Shown here piece by piece: positions 1 to 8,765 of a DNA stretch of 64,000 nucleotides. Origin of the DNA: Frankia casuarinae. Lineage in GTDB: Bacteria; Actinomycetota; Actinomycetes; Frankiales; Frankiaceae. Position 1 is the first letter of the stretch, and each line of letters begins with the position of its first letter. The stretch is taken from positions 2,790,001 to 2,854,000 of the forward strand of contig NC_007777.1 of NCBI RefSeq assembly GCF_000013345.1, written 5' to 3'. The notes beneath the pieces are model-generated. The model did not search any database, was not told the origin of the DNA, and saw nothing but the letters and a program-made list of their open reading frames with translations. Position numbers and translations under genes: made by a program.

Positions 1-240
1 TCGCGGGTGCTCACGAGGTTCTACCGGCCCAAGCCCTGGAACGGGCGGGCGCTGGTCTACCTGGCGGCCGCCTCGCCGCCGCACCGTACGGAGGCCTGGC
101 GCCCGCTGCTGACCGGCGAGACGACCTACCGCACCGTGGGCGGCGACCACGACACCGTGCTGCGCGAACCCGTCGTAAGCGAGATCGCGGCCGACATCCG
201 GGCGGTCCTCGCTGGCTGTACCAGCTCCCGCAAGGCGTGA
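1..240 (+). CDS. NRPS type I thioesterase, C-terminal end only (5' end outside window)
   Basis: Only the last 79 codons lie in the window and the frame is open to the left edge. The peptide reads as the end of an alpha/beta-hydrolase thioesterase domain of the kind that releases the finished chain from an NRPS. YRPKPWNGRALVYLAA matches the strand after the lid, and GGDHDTVLREP (His about residue 50 of the visible part) matches the catalytic His block. The final helix and stop follow as expected. The rest of the synthetase must lie to the left. The next gene, an FMN oxidase on the same strand, starts 90 bases on and may belong to the same cluster. A stand-alone TE cannot be excluded from this fragment. 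Confidence 0.7.
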   Translation, partial: SRVLTRFYRPKPWNGRALVYLAAASPPHRTEAWRPLLTGETTYRTVGGDHDTVLREPVVSEIAADIRAVLAGCTSSRKA

Positions 241-330
241 ACGGCTGCCGCTTGAGTGCTTCCGGAGTGACTGGCAATCCTGGCGACCGGGAGAACGCGA
301 TCCCGTGGCCAGGCCGACAGCGAAAGGTCC

Positions 331-1557
331 GTGTTCGTGAGGGTGCAGGACGCAATCAATGTCGAGGACTTCCGGGAACTGGCGCGCCGCAGGCTTCCCC
401 GGGCGGTTTTCGACGCCATGGAGGGCGGCGCCGGCGACGAGGTGTCGCTCAGGCGTAACCGCACGGCGTTCGACCGCATCGAGTTCCGCCCGCGGCCGCT
501 CGCCGACGTCGCCACACGAGACCTCTCGACTACCGTGTTCGGCGAGCGGCTGTCGATGCCGATCATGCTGGCGCCCACGGGCGCGGGCCGCCTCGCGCGC
601 TCGTCCGCGGAGATCGCTGTGGCGAGGGCCGCGGCGCGGGCGGACATCGTGTACATGCAGAGCACCGTGGCAGCCTTCCCGCTCGAGGATGTCGCCGCGC
701 GCTCGACCGGCACGCTGTGGTATCAGCTCTACCTGCCCCCCAACCGCGCCGAGGTCGGGAACCTCGTCCGGCGGATCGCGGCGGCGGGTTACCGGGCCCT
801 GGCCATCACCATCGACACGCCGGTCCTGGGCAACCGTGAACGCGACACCCGCAACAAGCTCATGAGTCGGCCGCCGCATCCCAAGATGCTGCTGCAGGGG
901 GCCAGCAAGCCGGCGTGGGCGACCGATTTCATCCGCGGCAAATTCGACTTCATGCGCAAATTCGACTTCATGCGCAAATTCGACTTCATGCGCGGCCAAT
1001 TCGGCGCCGGCTGTCCCGGCGGCCCGTCCCGGCTAAGCCTCAACCAGACCCGAGCGACAATCAAATCGTCGTCGGACTGCGTCACCTGGGAGGACGTCGA
1101 GCGGATCCGGTCGTTGTGGGAAGGCCCGTTGCTCCTCAAGGGCCTGATGCGCGGGGACGAGTGCGACCGGCTCGTCGAGCTGGGCGTCGACGGTGTCGTG
1201 GTCTCGAACCATGGCGGGCGGCAGTTGGACGGCGTCCCCGCGACCATCGATATTCTGCCGGAGGTGGTTGACGCGGCGGCGCGCAGACTCACGGTGTTCC
1301 TCGACGGAGGTGTCCGGCGAGGCAACGACGTGGTCAAGGCGCTGGCCCTCGGCGCCGCAGGGGTCTTCGTGGGTCGGCCCTACCTGTACGGCCTCGCCGC
1401 GGGCGGCGAGGCCGGTGTCCTACGGATGATTGAACTGCTGCGCGTGGAATTCGACCACGCGATGGCACTGCTCGGCGCCGCGACCGTGGCGGACCTCGAC
1501 CGCAGCCTCGTCTCGGGCGCACGTATCCCCAGCACCCTCTCACCGTCGACGCGATAG
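331..1557 (+). CDS. FMN-dependent alpha-hydroxy-acid oxidase/dehydrogenase
   Basis: A 408-residue member of the family of lactate dehydrogenase LldD, glycolate oxidase and 4-hydroxymandelate oxidase, which oxidise an alpha-hydroxy acid to the 2-oxo acid using FMN. Visible marks are the N-terminal VEDFRELARRRLP helix, LAPTGAGRL, the FMN/substrate block VSNHGGRQLDG with the catalytic His, and the phosphate-binding end DGGVRRGNDVVKALALGA plus VGRPYLYGLA. The GTG start at 331 follows a GAAAGG ribosome site. Residues about 204-221 are three perfect copies of KFDFMR, an expanded repeat in the variable loop. It sits next to an NRPS end, so a role in making a peptide precursor is possible, but substrate specificity cannot be read from sequence. 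Confidence 0.85.
   Translation: MFVRVQDAINVEDFRELARRRLPRAVFDAMEGGAGDEVSLRRNRTAFDRIEFRPRPLADVATRDLSTTVFGERLSMPIMLAPTGAGRLARSSAEIAVARAAARADIVYMQSTVAAFPLEDVAARSTGTLWYQLYLPPNRAEVGNLVRRIAAAGYRALAITIDTPVLGNRERDTRNKLMSRPPHPKMLLQGASKPAWATDFIRGKFDFMRKFDFMRKFDFMRGQFGAGCPGGPSRLSLNQTRATIKSSSDCVTWEDVERIRSLWEGPLLLKGLMRGDECDRLVELGVDGVVVSNHGGRQLDGVPATIDILPEVVDAAARRLTVFLDGGVRRGNDVVKALALGAAGVFVGRPYLYGLAAGGEAGVLRMIELLRVEFDHAMALLGAATVADLDRSLVSGARIPSTLSPSTR
940..993 (+). repeat. 18-bp tandem repeat, 3 exact copies, in frame
   Basis: The unit AAATTCGACTTCATGCGC is repeated three times without mismatch inside the hydroxy-acid oxidase gene and encodes KFDFMR each time. Because the unit is a multiple of three, gain or loss of copies would leave the reading frame intact. 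Confidence 0.95.
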
Positions 1558-1625
1558 GCCATGCCTGTCGACGGCCGAGTCGGGCTACTTGGCGACCTTC
1601 CGTCACCGCCTGCTACCTTAACGGC

Positions 1626-4600
1626 ATGCTCTCCGTGTCGTGGCAGGGACCCGGCACCGCCGGTCTCCGGACAGCCGTCAGCGAACGTTCGTATGCCAGA
1701 GGTGTGCACTACGCCCAGCAGAGCGCGGTCACGAGGATCGACTGGGACCCCGACGAGAACACCCTCCAGGGCCGGGTGCGTGGAAGCGGCGGCGAGGTCT
1801 ACGCGACGAACGCGCAGTTCTCGGGTGACGGTCCGTCCTCTTGGACGTTCCAGTACGGCTCGTGCACCTGCCCGGTGGGCGCCGACTGCAAGCACGTCGT
1901 GGCGCTGGTGCTGACGGCCACGACAGGCGCGACGGCCACGGCGAGCGCGGCAACGGGTGCGGCGGCCCCCGGCCCATCGGCGCGGCGGTCCGGGTCCTCC
2001 CCGCGGTCGGCTCGGCCCCGGCCGGCTCAGCCGCGGCCGTCCCGGTCGGCTGCCTGGACCGAGGACCTGGGAGAGCTGCTGGGTTCCTCGCCCGCCGTCG
2101 GCGGCGGCCATGGCGGGGCCGCCGGGACGACGCCGTTGGCCGTCGAGCTGAGCTTCACGGCGGATCCGCCGGCCCACGGCGGCGGGTCCGAGCTGGGCCT
2201 GCGGGTCACGGCCCGGCTGGTGCAGCCGGGCCGGAACGGCTGGGTCAACGCCATCGGGTGGGACGCCCTCAACGCGGCGTACCAGACCCGCGAGTACCAA
2301 CAGCCGCAGGTACGGCTGCTGCAGGAGTTCTTCGCCGTGTACCGGGCCCATGAGGAGCGGTATGGGTACTCGTACTACTCCTCCTACTCTTCCGGCGGCG
2401 CGAAACGACTCGATCTCTGCGCGTTCGAAAGCCGGCAGCTCTGGTCGATGCTCGACGAGGCCGAGGCGGTCGGCCTCCGGTTCGTGCATGCCCGCAAGAA
2501 GCTCGGCGACGTGAGCCGGTACGGTTCCGCGGAACTGTGCCTGAACGTCACCCAGGACGAGAGCACGCAGTCGCTGGTCGTGGCTCCCCTGCTCCACCTC
2601 GGCGGGACGGCGACGGACGCCGCCGTGTTCTCGTTCATCGGCCGCGACGGCCACGGCGTCGTGTACGTCGACCGGGCGGAGGTCCTGACCTCCGACGACC
2701 ATCGGGACTGGCACGTCCGGCTCGCGCGGCTCGCCCAGCCGGTGCCGCCACGGCTGCAGCGGATGGCGGTCGGGAACCGGAGCCTGCGGGTGCCCCGCAG
2801 CGAGGAGTCCCGCTTCCGCGCGGAGTTCTACCCGCGCCTGCGGCGCCTGGCCCCCGTGGTGTCCAGCGACGGTTCCTTCGAGCCGCCGGAGGTGCCGCCG
2901 CCGGCCCTGGTGCTGCACGCCTCCTACGGCGATGACCACGAACTCGACCTCAGCTGGGGATGGGCCTACGAGGTCGGCGGCGAGCGGATCCACGTGCCGC
3001 TGTACGCGACGGAGCCGGACGGCACCGAACCGGACGGCACGATGCTGCCCGCCGCGACGCCTCCCGCCGCGGAACCGGACGGGTTACGGGATCCGCGCCA
3101 GGAGCAGGACGCGTTGCGGGACGTGCTGGCGGCGCTGGATCTGCCCTCCGGCACGGCCGCCCTGCTCGCCGGTGACCAGGGTTCCGGTCTGCGGCCACGG
3201 GTGCGGCTGCGCGGCGTCGACACGATGCGCGCGACGACGGAGCTGCTCCCGTTGCTGGCGGACCGGCCCGGGGTGGCCGTCGAGGTCAGCGGTGACCCCG
3301 CGGCCTACCGGGAGGCCGGCGACTCGCTGCTCATCGGCCTGTCCACCGACGATGTGGTGGGCGAGACCGACTGGTTCGATCTCGGGGTCACCGTCACCGT
3401 GGAGGGCCGGCAGGTGCCGTTCACGGACGTCTTCCTGGCGCTGAGTCAGGGGCAGTCGCACCTGCTCCTCGCCGACGGCGCCTACTTCAGCCTGCAGAAG
3501 CCCGAGCTGCAGTCGTTGCGGCGACTGATCGAGGAGGCGCGGGCACTACAGGACTCACCCGGCGGCCCGCTGCGGATCAGTCGGTTCCAGGTCGGGCTGT
3601 GGGAGGAGCTCGCCGGGCTCGGTGTGGTCGAGCGCCAGGCGCGGTCGTGGCGCCAGCAGGTGACGGGGCTGCTGGAGCTGGGTGCCGAGGGCCAGCTCGA
3701 ACAGGAGCCGCCGGCGACGCTCGCGGCGACGTTGCGCTCCTACCAGCTCGACGGTTTCCGGTGGCTGGCGTTCCTCTGGAAGTACCGGCTGGGCGGGGTG
3801 CTCGCCGACGACATGGGCCTGGGAAAGACGCTGCAGACGCTGGCGCTGGTCTGCCACGCCCGGCAGGCCGATCCCGAGCTCGCGCCGTTCCTCGTCGTCG
3901 CGCCGACGAGCGTCGTGTCGAACTGGGCCGCGGAGGCGGCCCGGTTCGCGCCCGGGCTGCGAACGGTGGCGATCCGCGACACGCAGCGGCGGCGTGGCGA
4001 GGCCCTCGACGAGGCGGTGTCGGGCGCCGACCTGGTGATCACCTCGTACACGCTCTTCCGCCTCGAGCACGAGGAGTACGCGAGCCTGGCCTGGTCGGGC
4101 CTGATCCTCGACGAGGCCCAGATGATCAAGAATCACCAGGCGAAGGCCTACCGGTGCGCCCGGCTGCTGCCGGCGCCGTTCAAACTGGCCGTCACCGGGA
4201 CCCCGATGGAGAACAACCTGATGGAGCTGTGGTCGCTGCTGTCGGTGGCCGCGCCCGGCCTGTTCCCGAACCCGATCCGCTTCCGCGACTACTACGCCCG
4301 GCCGGTCGAGAAGCAGAACGACGTCGAGCTGCTCGCCCAGCTCCGACGGCGGATCAGGCCGCTGATGATGCGCCGCACCAAGGAACAGGTGGCGCCCGAG
4401 CTCCCGCCAAAGCAGGAACAGGTCCTGGAGGTGGACCTGCACCCGCGGCACCGCAGGCTCTACCAGACCTATCTGCAACGGGAACGGCAGAAGGTACTGG
4501 GCCTGGTCGACGACATGAACCGCAACCGCTTCACGATCCTGCGCTCGCTGACCCTGCTGCGCCAGCTCAGCCTGCACGCCGGCCTGGTGGACGACCACCA

Positions 4601-5117
4601 CGCAGACCTGCCGTGCGCCAAGATCGACGCTCTGTTCGAGCAGCTCACCGACGTCGTCGACAGTGGTCACCGGGCCCTGGTCTTCAGCCAGTTCACCGGA
4701 TTTCTCGGCAAGGTACGCGAACGGTTGTCCGCCCTCGGTGTGGAGCACTGCTACCTCGACGGCCGGACCCGCGACCGGTCCACCGTGCTCGAGCGGTTCA
4801 AGACGGGGTCGGCCCCGGTTTTTCTCGTCAGCCTGAAAGCCGGCGGGTTCGGCCTGAACCTGACCGAGGCGGACTACTGTTTCCTGCTCGATCCGTGGTG
4901 GAATCCCGCGACCGAGGAACAGGCGGTGGACCGGACGCACCGCATCGGGCAGTCCCGCAACGTCATGGTCTACCGCCTCGTCGCCCGGGACACGATCGAG
5001 GAGAAGGTGATGGCGATGAAGGACCGGAAGGCACGGCTGTTCTCCAGCGTCATGGACGACGGTGACGTGTTCAGCTCGACGCTCGACGCCGACGACATCC
5101 GCGAGCTGTTCGCCTGA
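1626..5117 (+). CDS. SWIM zinc finger plus SNF2-family helicase
   Basis: A 1,163-residue DNA-dependent ATPase of the Swi2/Snf2 (RapA/HepA-like) type. Residues about 80-90 form a SWIM zinc finger (C-x-C-x5-C-x-H, in CTCPVGADCKH). A long middle region is followed by helicase lobe 1 with Walker A DDMGLGKT near residue 730 and a DEAQ box near 827. Lobe 2 ends with the hallmark block GGFGLNLTEADY, DPWWNP and QAVDRTHRIGQ near 1080-1115. These enzymes remodel nucleoprotein complexes or recycle RNA polymerase. The ATG at 1626 has no good ribosome site, but TACCTT at 1614-1619 is placed as a -10 box for a leaderless transcript. The gene stands alone, with a palindrome 68 bases after its stop. Confidence 0.92.
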   Translation: MLSVSWQGPGTAGLRTAVSERSYARGVHYAQQSAVTRIDWDPDENTLQGRVRGSGGEVYATNAQFSGDGPSSWTFQYGSCTCPVGADCKHVVALVLTATTGATATASAATGAAAPGPSARRSGSSPRSARPRPAQPRPSRSAAWTEDLGELLGSSPAVGGGHGGAAGTTPLAVELSFTADPPAHGGGSELGLRVTARLVQPGRNGWVNAIGWDALNAAYQTREYQQPQVRLLQEFFAVYRAHEERYGYSYYSSYSSGGAKRLDLCAFESRQLWSMLDEAEAVGLRFVHARKKLGDVSRYGSAELCLNVTQDESTQSLVVAPLLHLGGTATDAAVFSFIGRDGHGVVYVDRAEVLTSDDHRDWHVRLARLAQPVPPRLQRMAVGNRSLRVPRSEESRFRAEFYPRLRRLAPVVSSDGSFEPPEVPPPALVLHASYGDDHELDLSWGWAYEVGGERIHVPLYATEPDGTEPDGTMLPAATPPAAEPDGLRDPRQEQDALRDVLAALDLPSGTAALLAGDQGSGLRPRVRLRGVDTMRATTELLPLLADRPGVAVEVSGDPAAYREAGDSLLIGLSTDDVVGETDWFDLGVTVTVEGRQVPFTDVFLALSQGQSHLLLADGAYFSLQKPELQSLRRLIEEARALQDSPGGPLRISRFQVGLWEELAGLGVVERQARSWRQQVTGLLELGAEGQLEQEPPATLAATLRSYQLDGFRWLAFLWKYRLGGVLADDMGLGKTLQTLALVCHARQADPELAPFLVVAPTSVVSNWAAEAARFAPGLRTVAIRDTQRRRGEALDEAVSGADLVITSYTLFRLEHEEYASLAWSGLILDEAQMIKNHQAKAYRCARLLPAPFKLAVTGTPMENNLMELWSLLSVAAPGLFPNPIRFRDYYARPVEKQNDVELLAQLRRRIRPLMMRRTKEQVAPELPPKQEQVLEVDLHPRHRRLYQTYLQRERQKVLGLVDDMNRNRFTILRSLTLLRQLSLHAGLVDDHHADLPCAKIDALFEQLTDVVDSGHRALVFSQFTGFLGKVRERLSALGVEHCYLDGRTRDRSTVLERFKTGSAPVFLVSLKAGGFGLNLTEADYCFLLDPWWNPATEEQAVDRTHRIGQSRNVMVYRLVARDTIEEKVMAMKDRKARLFSSVMDDGDVFSSTLDADDIRELFA

Positions 5118-5184
5118 CGCCCCCGGACCGCCTCTGCCTCGTGGCCGGTGGCCTGACGGGCGCGGGCGGGTTCACCCGGTTCCA

Positions 5185-5202
5185 CCGATGGGCGCCCATC
5201 GG
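5185..5202. promoter_or_regulatory. 18-bp perfect palindrome between SNF2 and metallopeptidase genes
   Basis: CCGATGGGCGCCCATCGG is fully self-complementary with no unpaired centre. That is more typical of a dimeric repressor operator than of a terminator, which needs a loop. It lies 68 bases after the SNF2 stop and 113 bases before the next start. No T-tract follows. Function is unknown. Confidence 0.4.
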
Positions 5203-5314
5203 GGCCTGTGGCCGGGCCGTCGACCGGCAGTTAGGCGAGGTCAGGGCGTCGGCGCCTGTCAGGGTGACGACGTCGGGTTCCACACACCGGGGCGGACCTC
5301 TACGGTGATGCCTC

Positions 5315-6118
5315 GTGCGGGTCATCTGGGCGGCGTTGGCCGCGATCGTCGTGTCCGTCGGGGTACTGACCGGCTGCAACGCGTCCCCCGCGGCGGACGC
5401 GGCCGCGGGGGACGCGGCCGCGGGGGGGACATCGGTGAGCACGTCGGCGGTGCCGATCGCGGCCGCCGGGGAGTGCGGAGGCAGGGTGACCGACCTCGCC
5501 GGGGTCGAGAAGCTCCTCTCCGAACCGGTCGGCTGCCCGGGCGGCACGAACAGCTTCTGGCACGGCGAACTCGGCGACGCGTGGACACCACCGCGGTTCG
5601 TCCCCTACCGGGACGGCCAGGTTCCGCAGGACGCCTGCGGCGCGCAGGTGAACGATCCCAAGCAGTTCGCGGACAACGCACTGTACTGCCAGCTCGACGA
5701 CACCGTCGCCTACAGCGTCGACTTCATGACGGAGCTGTTCCAGGCGGGTGGAGCGTCCTACCCGCTGTTTGTGATCATGCACGAGCTGGGCCATCGGGGC
5801 GCCCGGATCGGCGGGACGATCGGCGTGGTGTCGCGCGCGGAGGAGAACCAGGCCGACTGCTTCGCCGGCCGCCAGGCCAAGAGCGCGCACGACGCCAAGC
5901 GCATCGCGTTCACCGACGCGCTGCAGGGCGCGCTGCTGTTCTACAGCATCGGCGACACCCGCGACAGTGGCTGGTTCGACCAGGAGGCGGCCTCCGCCCC
6001 GGGCGCCCACGGCACCCCCCGTCAACGCGCCCAGGCCTTCTCCTTCGGCTACCTGCGCGACAGCGACACCTGCCACCGGCTCGGCCAGTCCGAGAGCGGA
6101 AGCGTGCCGCTGTTCTGA
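5315..6118 (+). CDS. Secreted lipoprotein related to neutral zinc metallopeptidases
   Basis: A 267-residue protein with an N-terminal hydrophobic segment ending in a lipobox-like LTGCNAS, so it is probably exported and lipid-anchored. After an Ala/Gly linker it carries MHELGH (HExxH zinc-binding motif, near residue 156), followed by a helix with EENQADCFAG, the usual third-ligand region of this family. The C-terminal block ends in LRDSDTCHRL. These features match the actinobacterial neutral zinc metallopeptidase-like group, whose substrates are mostly unknown. The GTG start is 8 bases after TACGGT (5301-5306), which suggests leaderless transcription. No operon partner is visible. Confidence 0.75.
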   Translation: MRVIWAALAAIVVSVGVLTGCNASPAADAAAGDAAAGGTSVSTSAVPIAAAGECGGRVTDLAGVEKLLSEPVGCPGGTNSFWHGELGDAWTPPRFVPYRDGQVPQDACGAQVNDPKQFADNALYCQLDDTVAYSVDFMTELFQAGGASYPLFVIMHELGHRGARIGGTIGVVSRAEENQADCFAGRQAKSAHDAKRIAFTDALQGALLFYSIGDTRDSGWFDQEAASAPGAHGTPRQRAQAFSFGYLRDSDTCHRLGQSESGSVPLF

Positions 6119-6500
6119 CCCAGCTACGCCAGTAGCGGGGTGATGTTGGCCGGCTGAGGCTGCCACCAGGGCGTGACCGGCACCTCGCCGCCGCCCTCGA
6201 CCGGCTCGACGCCCTGCCCGCCGCCACCTGACAGCTGGCCGCCGAGCCCCCGCGCACCCGTCGCACCACCCCACCCCGACCTCACAGCCACCCCCACACC
6301 CCGGAAAGGACCCCGGCCCGCCCGGAGCAACATTCGGGCTCTCGGCGTACCCGAAACCGGCCGGGAAGCCCTCCCCACCGATTTCGATCACGAAACCGAC
6401 CGGCAAACAATCACCATCACGCTACTGGCGGATTTGGGTCTGACCCCGGCGCCGCACCGGTCAAATCCATCGAATTATCTGGTCACGATCCGTTCCCCGG
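6119..6500. other. 382-bp convergent intergenic region, nothing recognised
   Basis: The gap between the metallopeptidase gene and the convergent glycosyltransferase gene contains C-rich, Pro/Thr-coding open frames but no recognisable protein. There is no strong hairpin followed by a T-tract. The right half (about 6360-6480) is less GC-rich than the surroundings. Confidence 0.5.
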
Positions 6501-8603
6501 TCACGTCGCACCGACCGAGACGGCCAGCGCCGGACGGACCGGGGCGGGCAGCCATCCCGCTCCGGGCCGGTTCGGCACCTGACGCCAGCCCAGGCCGGGC
6601 ACGAGCAGGGCCAGCTCTCCGGAGGGACGCCGGGCCAGCGGGATCCGCTCCTCCCAGCGTGCCGCACCGGCTCCCGTCGGCACGGTGAACCCGACGACGA
6701 GCTCGTCGGGCAGCGTCGCACCGGCGATGCCGAGCTCGTCCGGTCCGAGCGGGGTGCCGGTCGTCACCGTGAAGGTGTGCGTGATCCCGGGAGCGTCCGC
6801 GGGCCCGGCGTTCGCGGGCCCGAATTGGACGGTTCTGGTCGTGGCACCCAACCGGATGTATAGGGTGCCACCGGAGCCACCAGCACCACCGGGATCGCGC
6901 GCCGTCACCTGGACGCGGACGCGGTTGCCGGCGACTTGGCGCAGCGCGGTGAAGGACCCGAAGTAGCTCGCGGGCGCGGCCGGGTCGACGATCTCGTCGG
7001 GACGCAGCCGGTAGACCGCCCGGCCCGGCATCCGGTCGGGCAGGGTGGCCGTGCCGGCACCGATGTCGGCGGCGTACACCACCGGCCCGGCGAGGTCCGG
7101 GGTGTTCCGCAGCATCTGGTACGGCACCTGGGTGTAACGGCTCGGGACGCCGGGCGTCACGACGACCACCGCCGGGGCCGGGTAGCGGTCCGGCAGCAGG
7201 GCGTCGAGGAACGCGTTGCGGTCGTTCACCCATCGCTGGCCGGCGACCTTGTCCGGGATCGCGTCCACAGTGAGGAGGATCAGGCCCGCGGCGGCGAGGA
7301 CCGCGATGACGGGTCTGCGCAGACCTGATCCGCGCAGAACGGGTCGCCGCGGGACGGGTCGGGCCGGCGGAGAGCCGGTGCCGGGCCACGGGGAGAACCA
7401 CCGTTCGCTCATGGACCACACCCGGCGGGCGCCGTCGGCGGCGAGAATCATGATCGGGGCGAACGCGGCCAGATGGTAGTGCGGACCGAGACCGTTGAGC
7501 AGGCCCGGCATCGCGAACGCCGAACCCCACCAGAAGAAGTAGCCGCCACCGACGGCGGCGACGATGACGACCAGCAGGACGCGCTCGGGACGGCGGTGCG
7601 CCCGCAGCGCGCCGAAGATCGCGAGTACGAGGACCGCGACGCCCCCGAACACCCAGCTCGGGGCCGCCACGACGGTGCCGTGCAGGGCCTCGAGGGCGAG
7701 CCGGCGGGTGAACAGGAACGTCGGCTCCGAGGGCAGGATGCGACGCGGCCCGAAACCGAAGCGGTCCAGCGGATCGGAGGCCGACAGCGGCGCCCGGAGC
7801 GCAGAACCGGTCACCCGCCGGCAGTACGCCAGGAGCACGACAACGAACGGCGCCAGGCCGGCGAGTGCCCAGGCGGTCCGGTGCGCCACGGCACGCATGA
7901 ACCGACCACCCGCGGACCGGCCACCCGCGGACCGCCACAGCCGCGCCAGCACGAACACCACGACGGGAACGGCGACGATCACCGCGTCGAAGGGCCGCAG
8001 GAGCAGGACGAATCCCAGGCCTGCCCCGCCGCCGATGAGCGACAGCCGCGCCCCGGTCCGGCCGCCACGCAGCAGCGCCGCGCACGCCAGGGTCAGCGTC
8101 GCGGCTCCGCACGCGTAGGCGAGGGGCAGCGAGGTGTGTACCAGGACGAGCGGGGACAGCGCGACGAACACCGCCGCCGTGACCGCGGTGACCGCGTCGT
8201 CGAAGAGCTCGCGGGCCAGCCGGTACGTCCCGGCCACCCAGCCGGCCGCCACCAGGGCCGGGGCGACGGCCATGGTGGCGAACAACGCCTGGGACGCGGC
8301 GAGCAGCGCCGGCCACCCGGGAAGGTACTTGGTGAACACCCGCCCGTCGTGCTCCCCGGTCAGCCAGGGCCGGAAGAACGGCTCGACGGTGTTCGCGTCC
8401 AGGGTGAGGCGGCCGTCGAGCAGCATGCGCGCCTGCAGGACGTAGGCCGCCTCGTCCGCGTCACCCGAGCCGTGCCGGTACAGCGTCGCCTGCAGGACCA
8501 GGCTGACGACAAACGAACACCCGCAGATGGCCGCGACGATCAGCGCCGGCGTGCGGCCCGACCGGCGGGCCCGGCGGCGGGCCGCCGTCGACCCGCCGTC
8601 CAT
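6501..8603 (-). CDS. Polytopic membrane glycosyltransferase, GT39/PMT-like
   Basis: About 700 residues from the ATG at 8603. After a basic N-terminus it has a first membrane segment (TPALIVAAICGCSFVVSLVL). A loop with GDADEAAYVLQARMLL follows, carrying the Asp-Glu pair typical of the first periplasmic loop of PMT/ArnT-type GT-C enzymes, and then about ten more hydrophobic helices. The C-terminal 200 residues form a soluble extracytoplasmic domain. Such enzymes move sugars from polyprenyl-phosphate carriers to protein or envelope glycans; acceptor and donor cannot be told here. The frame stays open upstream to 8711, but the extra 36 residues are Cys/Met-rich and unlike the family, so the internal ATG is preferred. 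No good ribosome site is visible. Confidence 0.75.
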   Translation of the reverse strand: MDGGSTAARRRARRSGRTPALIVAAICGCSFVVSLVLQATLYRHGSGDADEAAYVLQARMLLDGRLTLDANTVEPFFRPWLTGEHDGRVFTKYLPGWPALLAASQALFATMAVAPALVAAGWVAGTYRLARELFDDAVTAVTAAVFVALSPLVLVHTSLPLAYACGAATLTLACAALLRGGRTGARLSLIGGGAGLGFVLLLRPFDAVIVAVPVVVFVLARLWRSAGGRSAGGRFMRAVAHRTAWALAGLAPFVVVLLAYCRRVTGSALRAPLSASDPLDRFGFGPRRILPSEPTFLFTRRLALEALHGTVVAAPSWVFGGVAVLVLAIFGALRAHRRPERVLLVVIVAAVGGGYFFWWGSAFAMPGLLNGLGPHYHLAAFAPIMILAADGARRVWSMSERWFSPWPGTGSPPARPVPRRPVLRGSGLRRPVIAVLAAAGLILLTVDAIPDKVAGQRWVNDRNAFLDALLPDRYPAPAVVVVTPGVPSRYTQVPYQMLRNTPDLAGPVVYAADIGAGTATLPDRMPGRAVYRLRPDEIVDPAAPASYFGSFTALRQVAGNRVRVQVTARDPGGAGGSGGTLYIRLGATTRTVQFGPANAGPADAPGITHTFTVTTGTPLGPDELGIAGATLPDELVVGFTVPTGAGAARWEERIPLARRPSGELALLVPGLGWRQVPNRPGAGWLPAPVRPALAVSVGAT

Positions 8604-8633
8604 CTGATGGACCGGCTTCGACGCACACCGACA

Positions 8634-8740
8634 CGGCATAACAGACAACGGCATAACAGACATAAGCGTAGACAGCCGGTAACTGGCCATGACTGCCGGG
8701 TACCAGGTCAAAGGGTTCCGGTCACCGGGTTCCGGTCACC
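8634..8740. repeat. Two short tandem duplications upstream of the glycosyltransferase
   Basis: CGGCATAACAGACAA (15 bp) is duplicated at 8634-8663 with one mismatch, and GGGTTCCGGTCACC (14 bp) is duplicated exactly at 8713-8740. Both lie in the short gap between two minus-strand genes, in the likely promoter region of the glycosyltransferase. Confidence 0.85.
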
Positions 8741-8765
8741 GGCGGGTCCCGACGTTGACAGCGGG

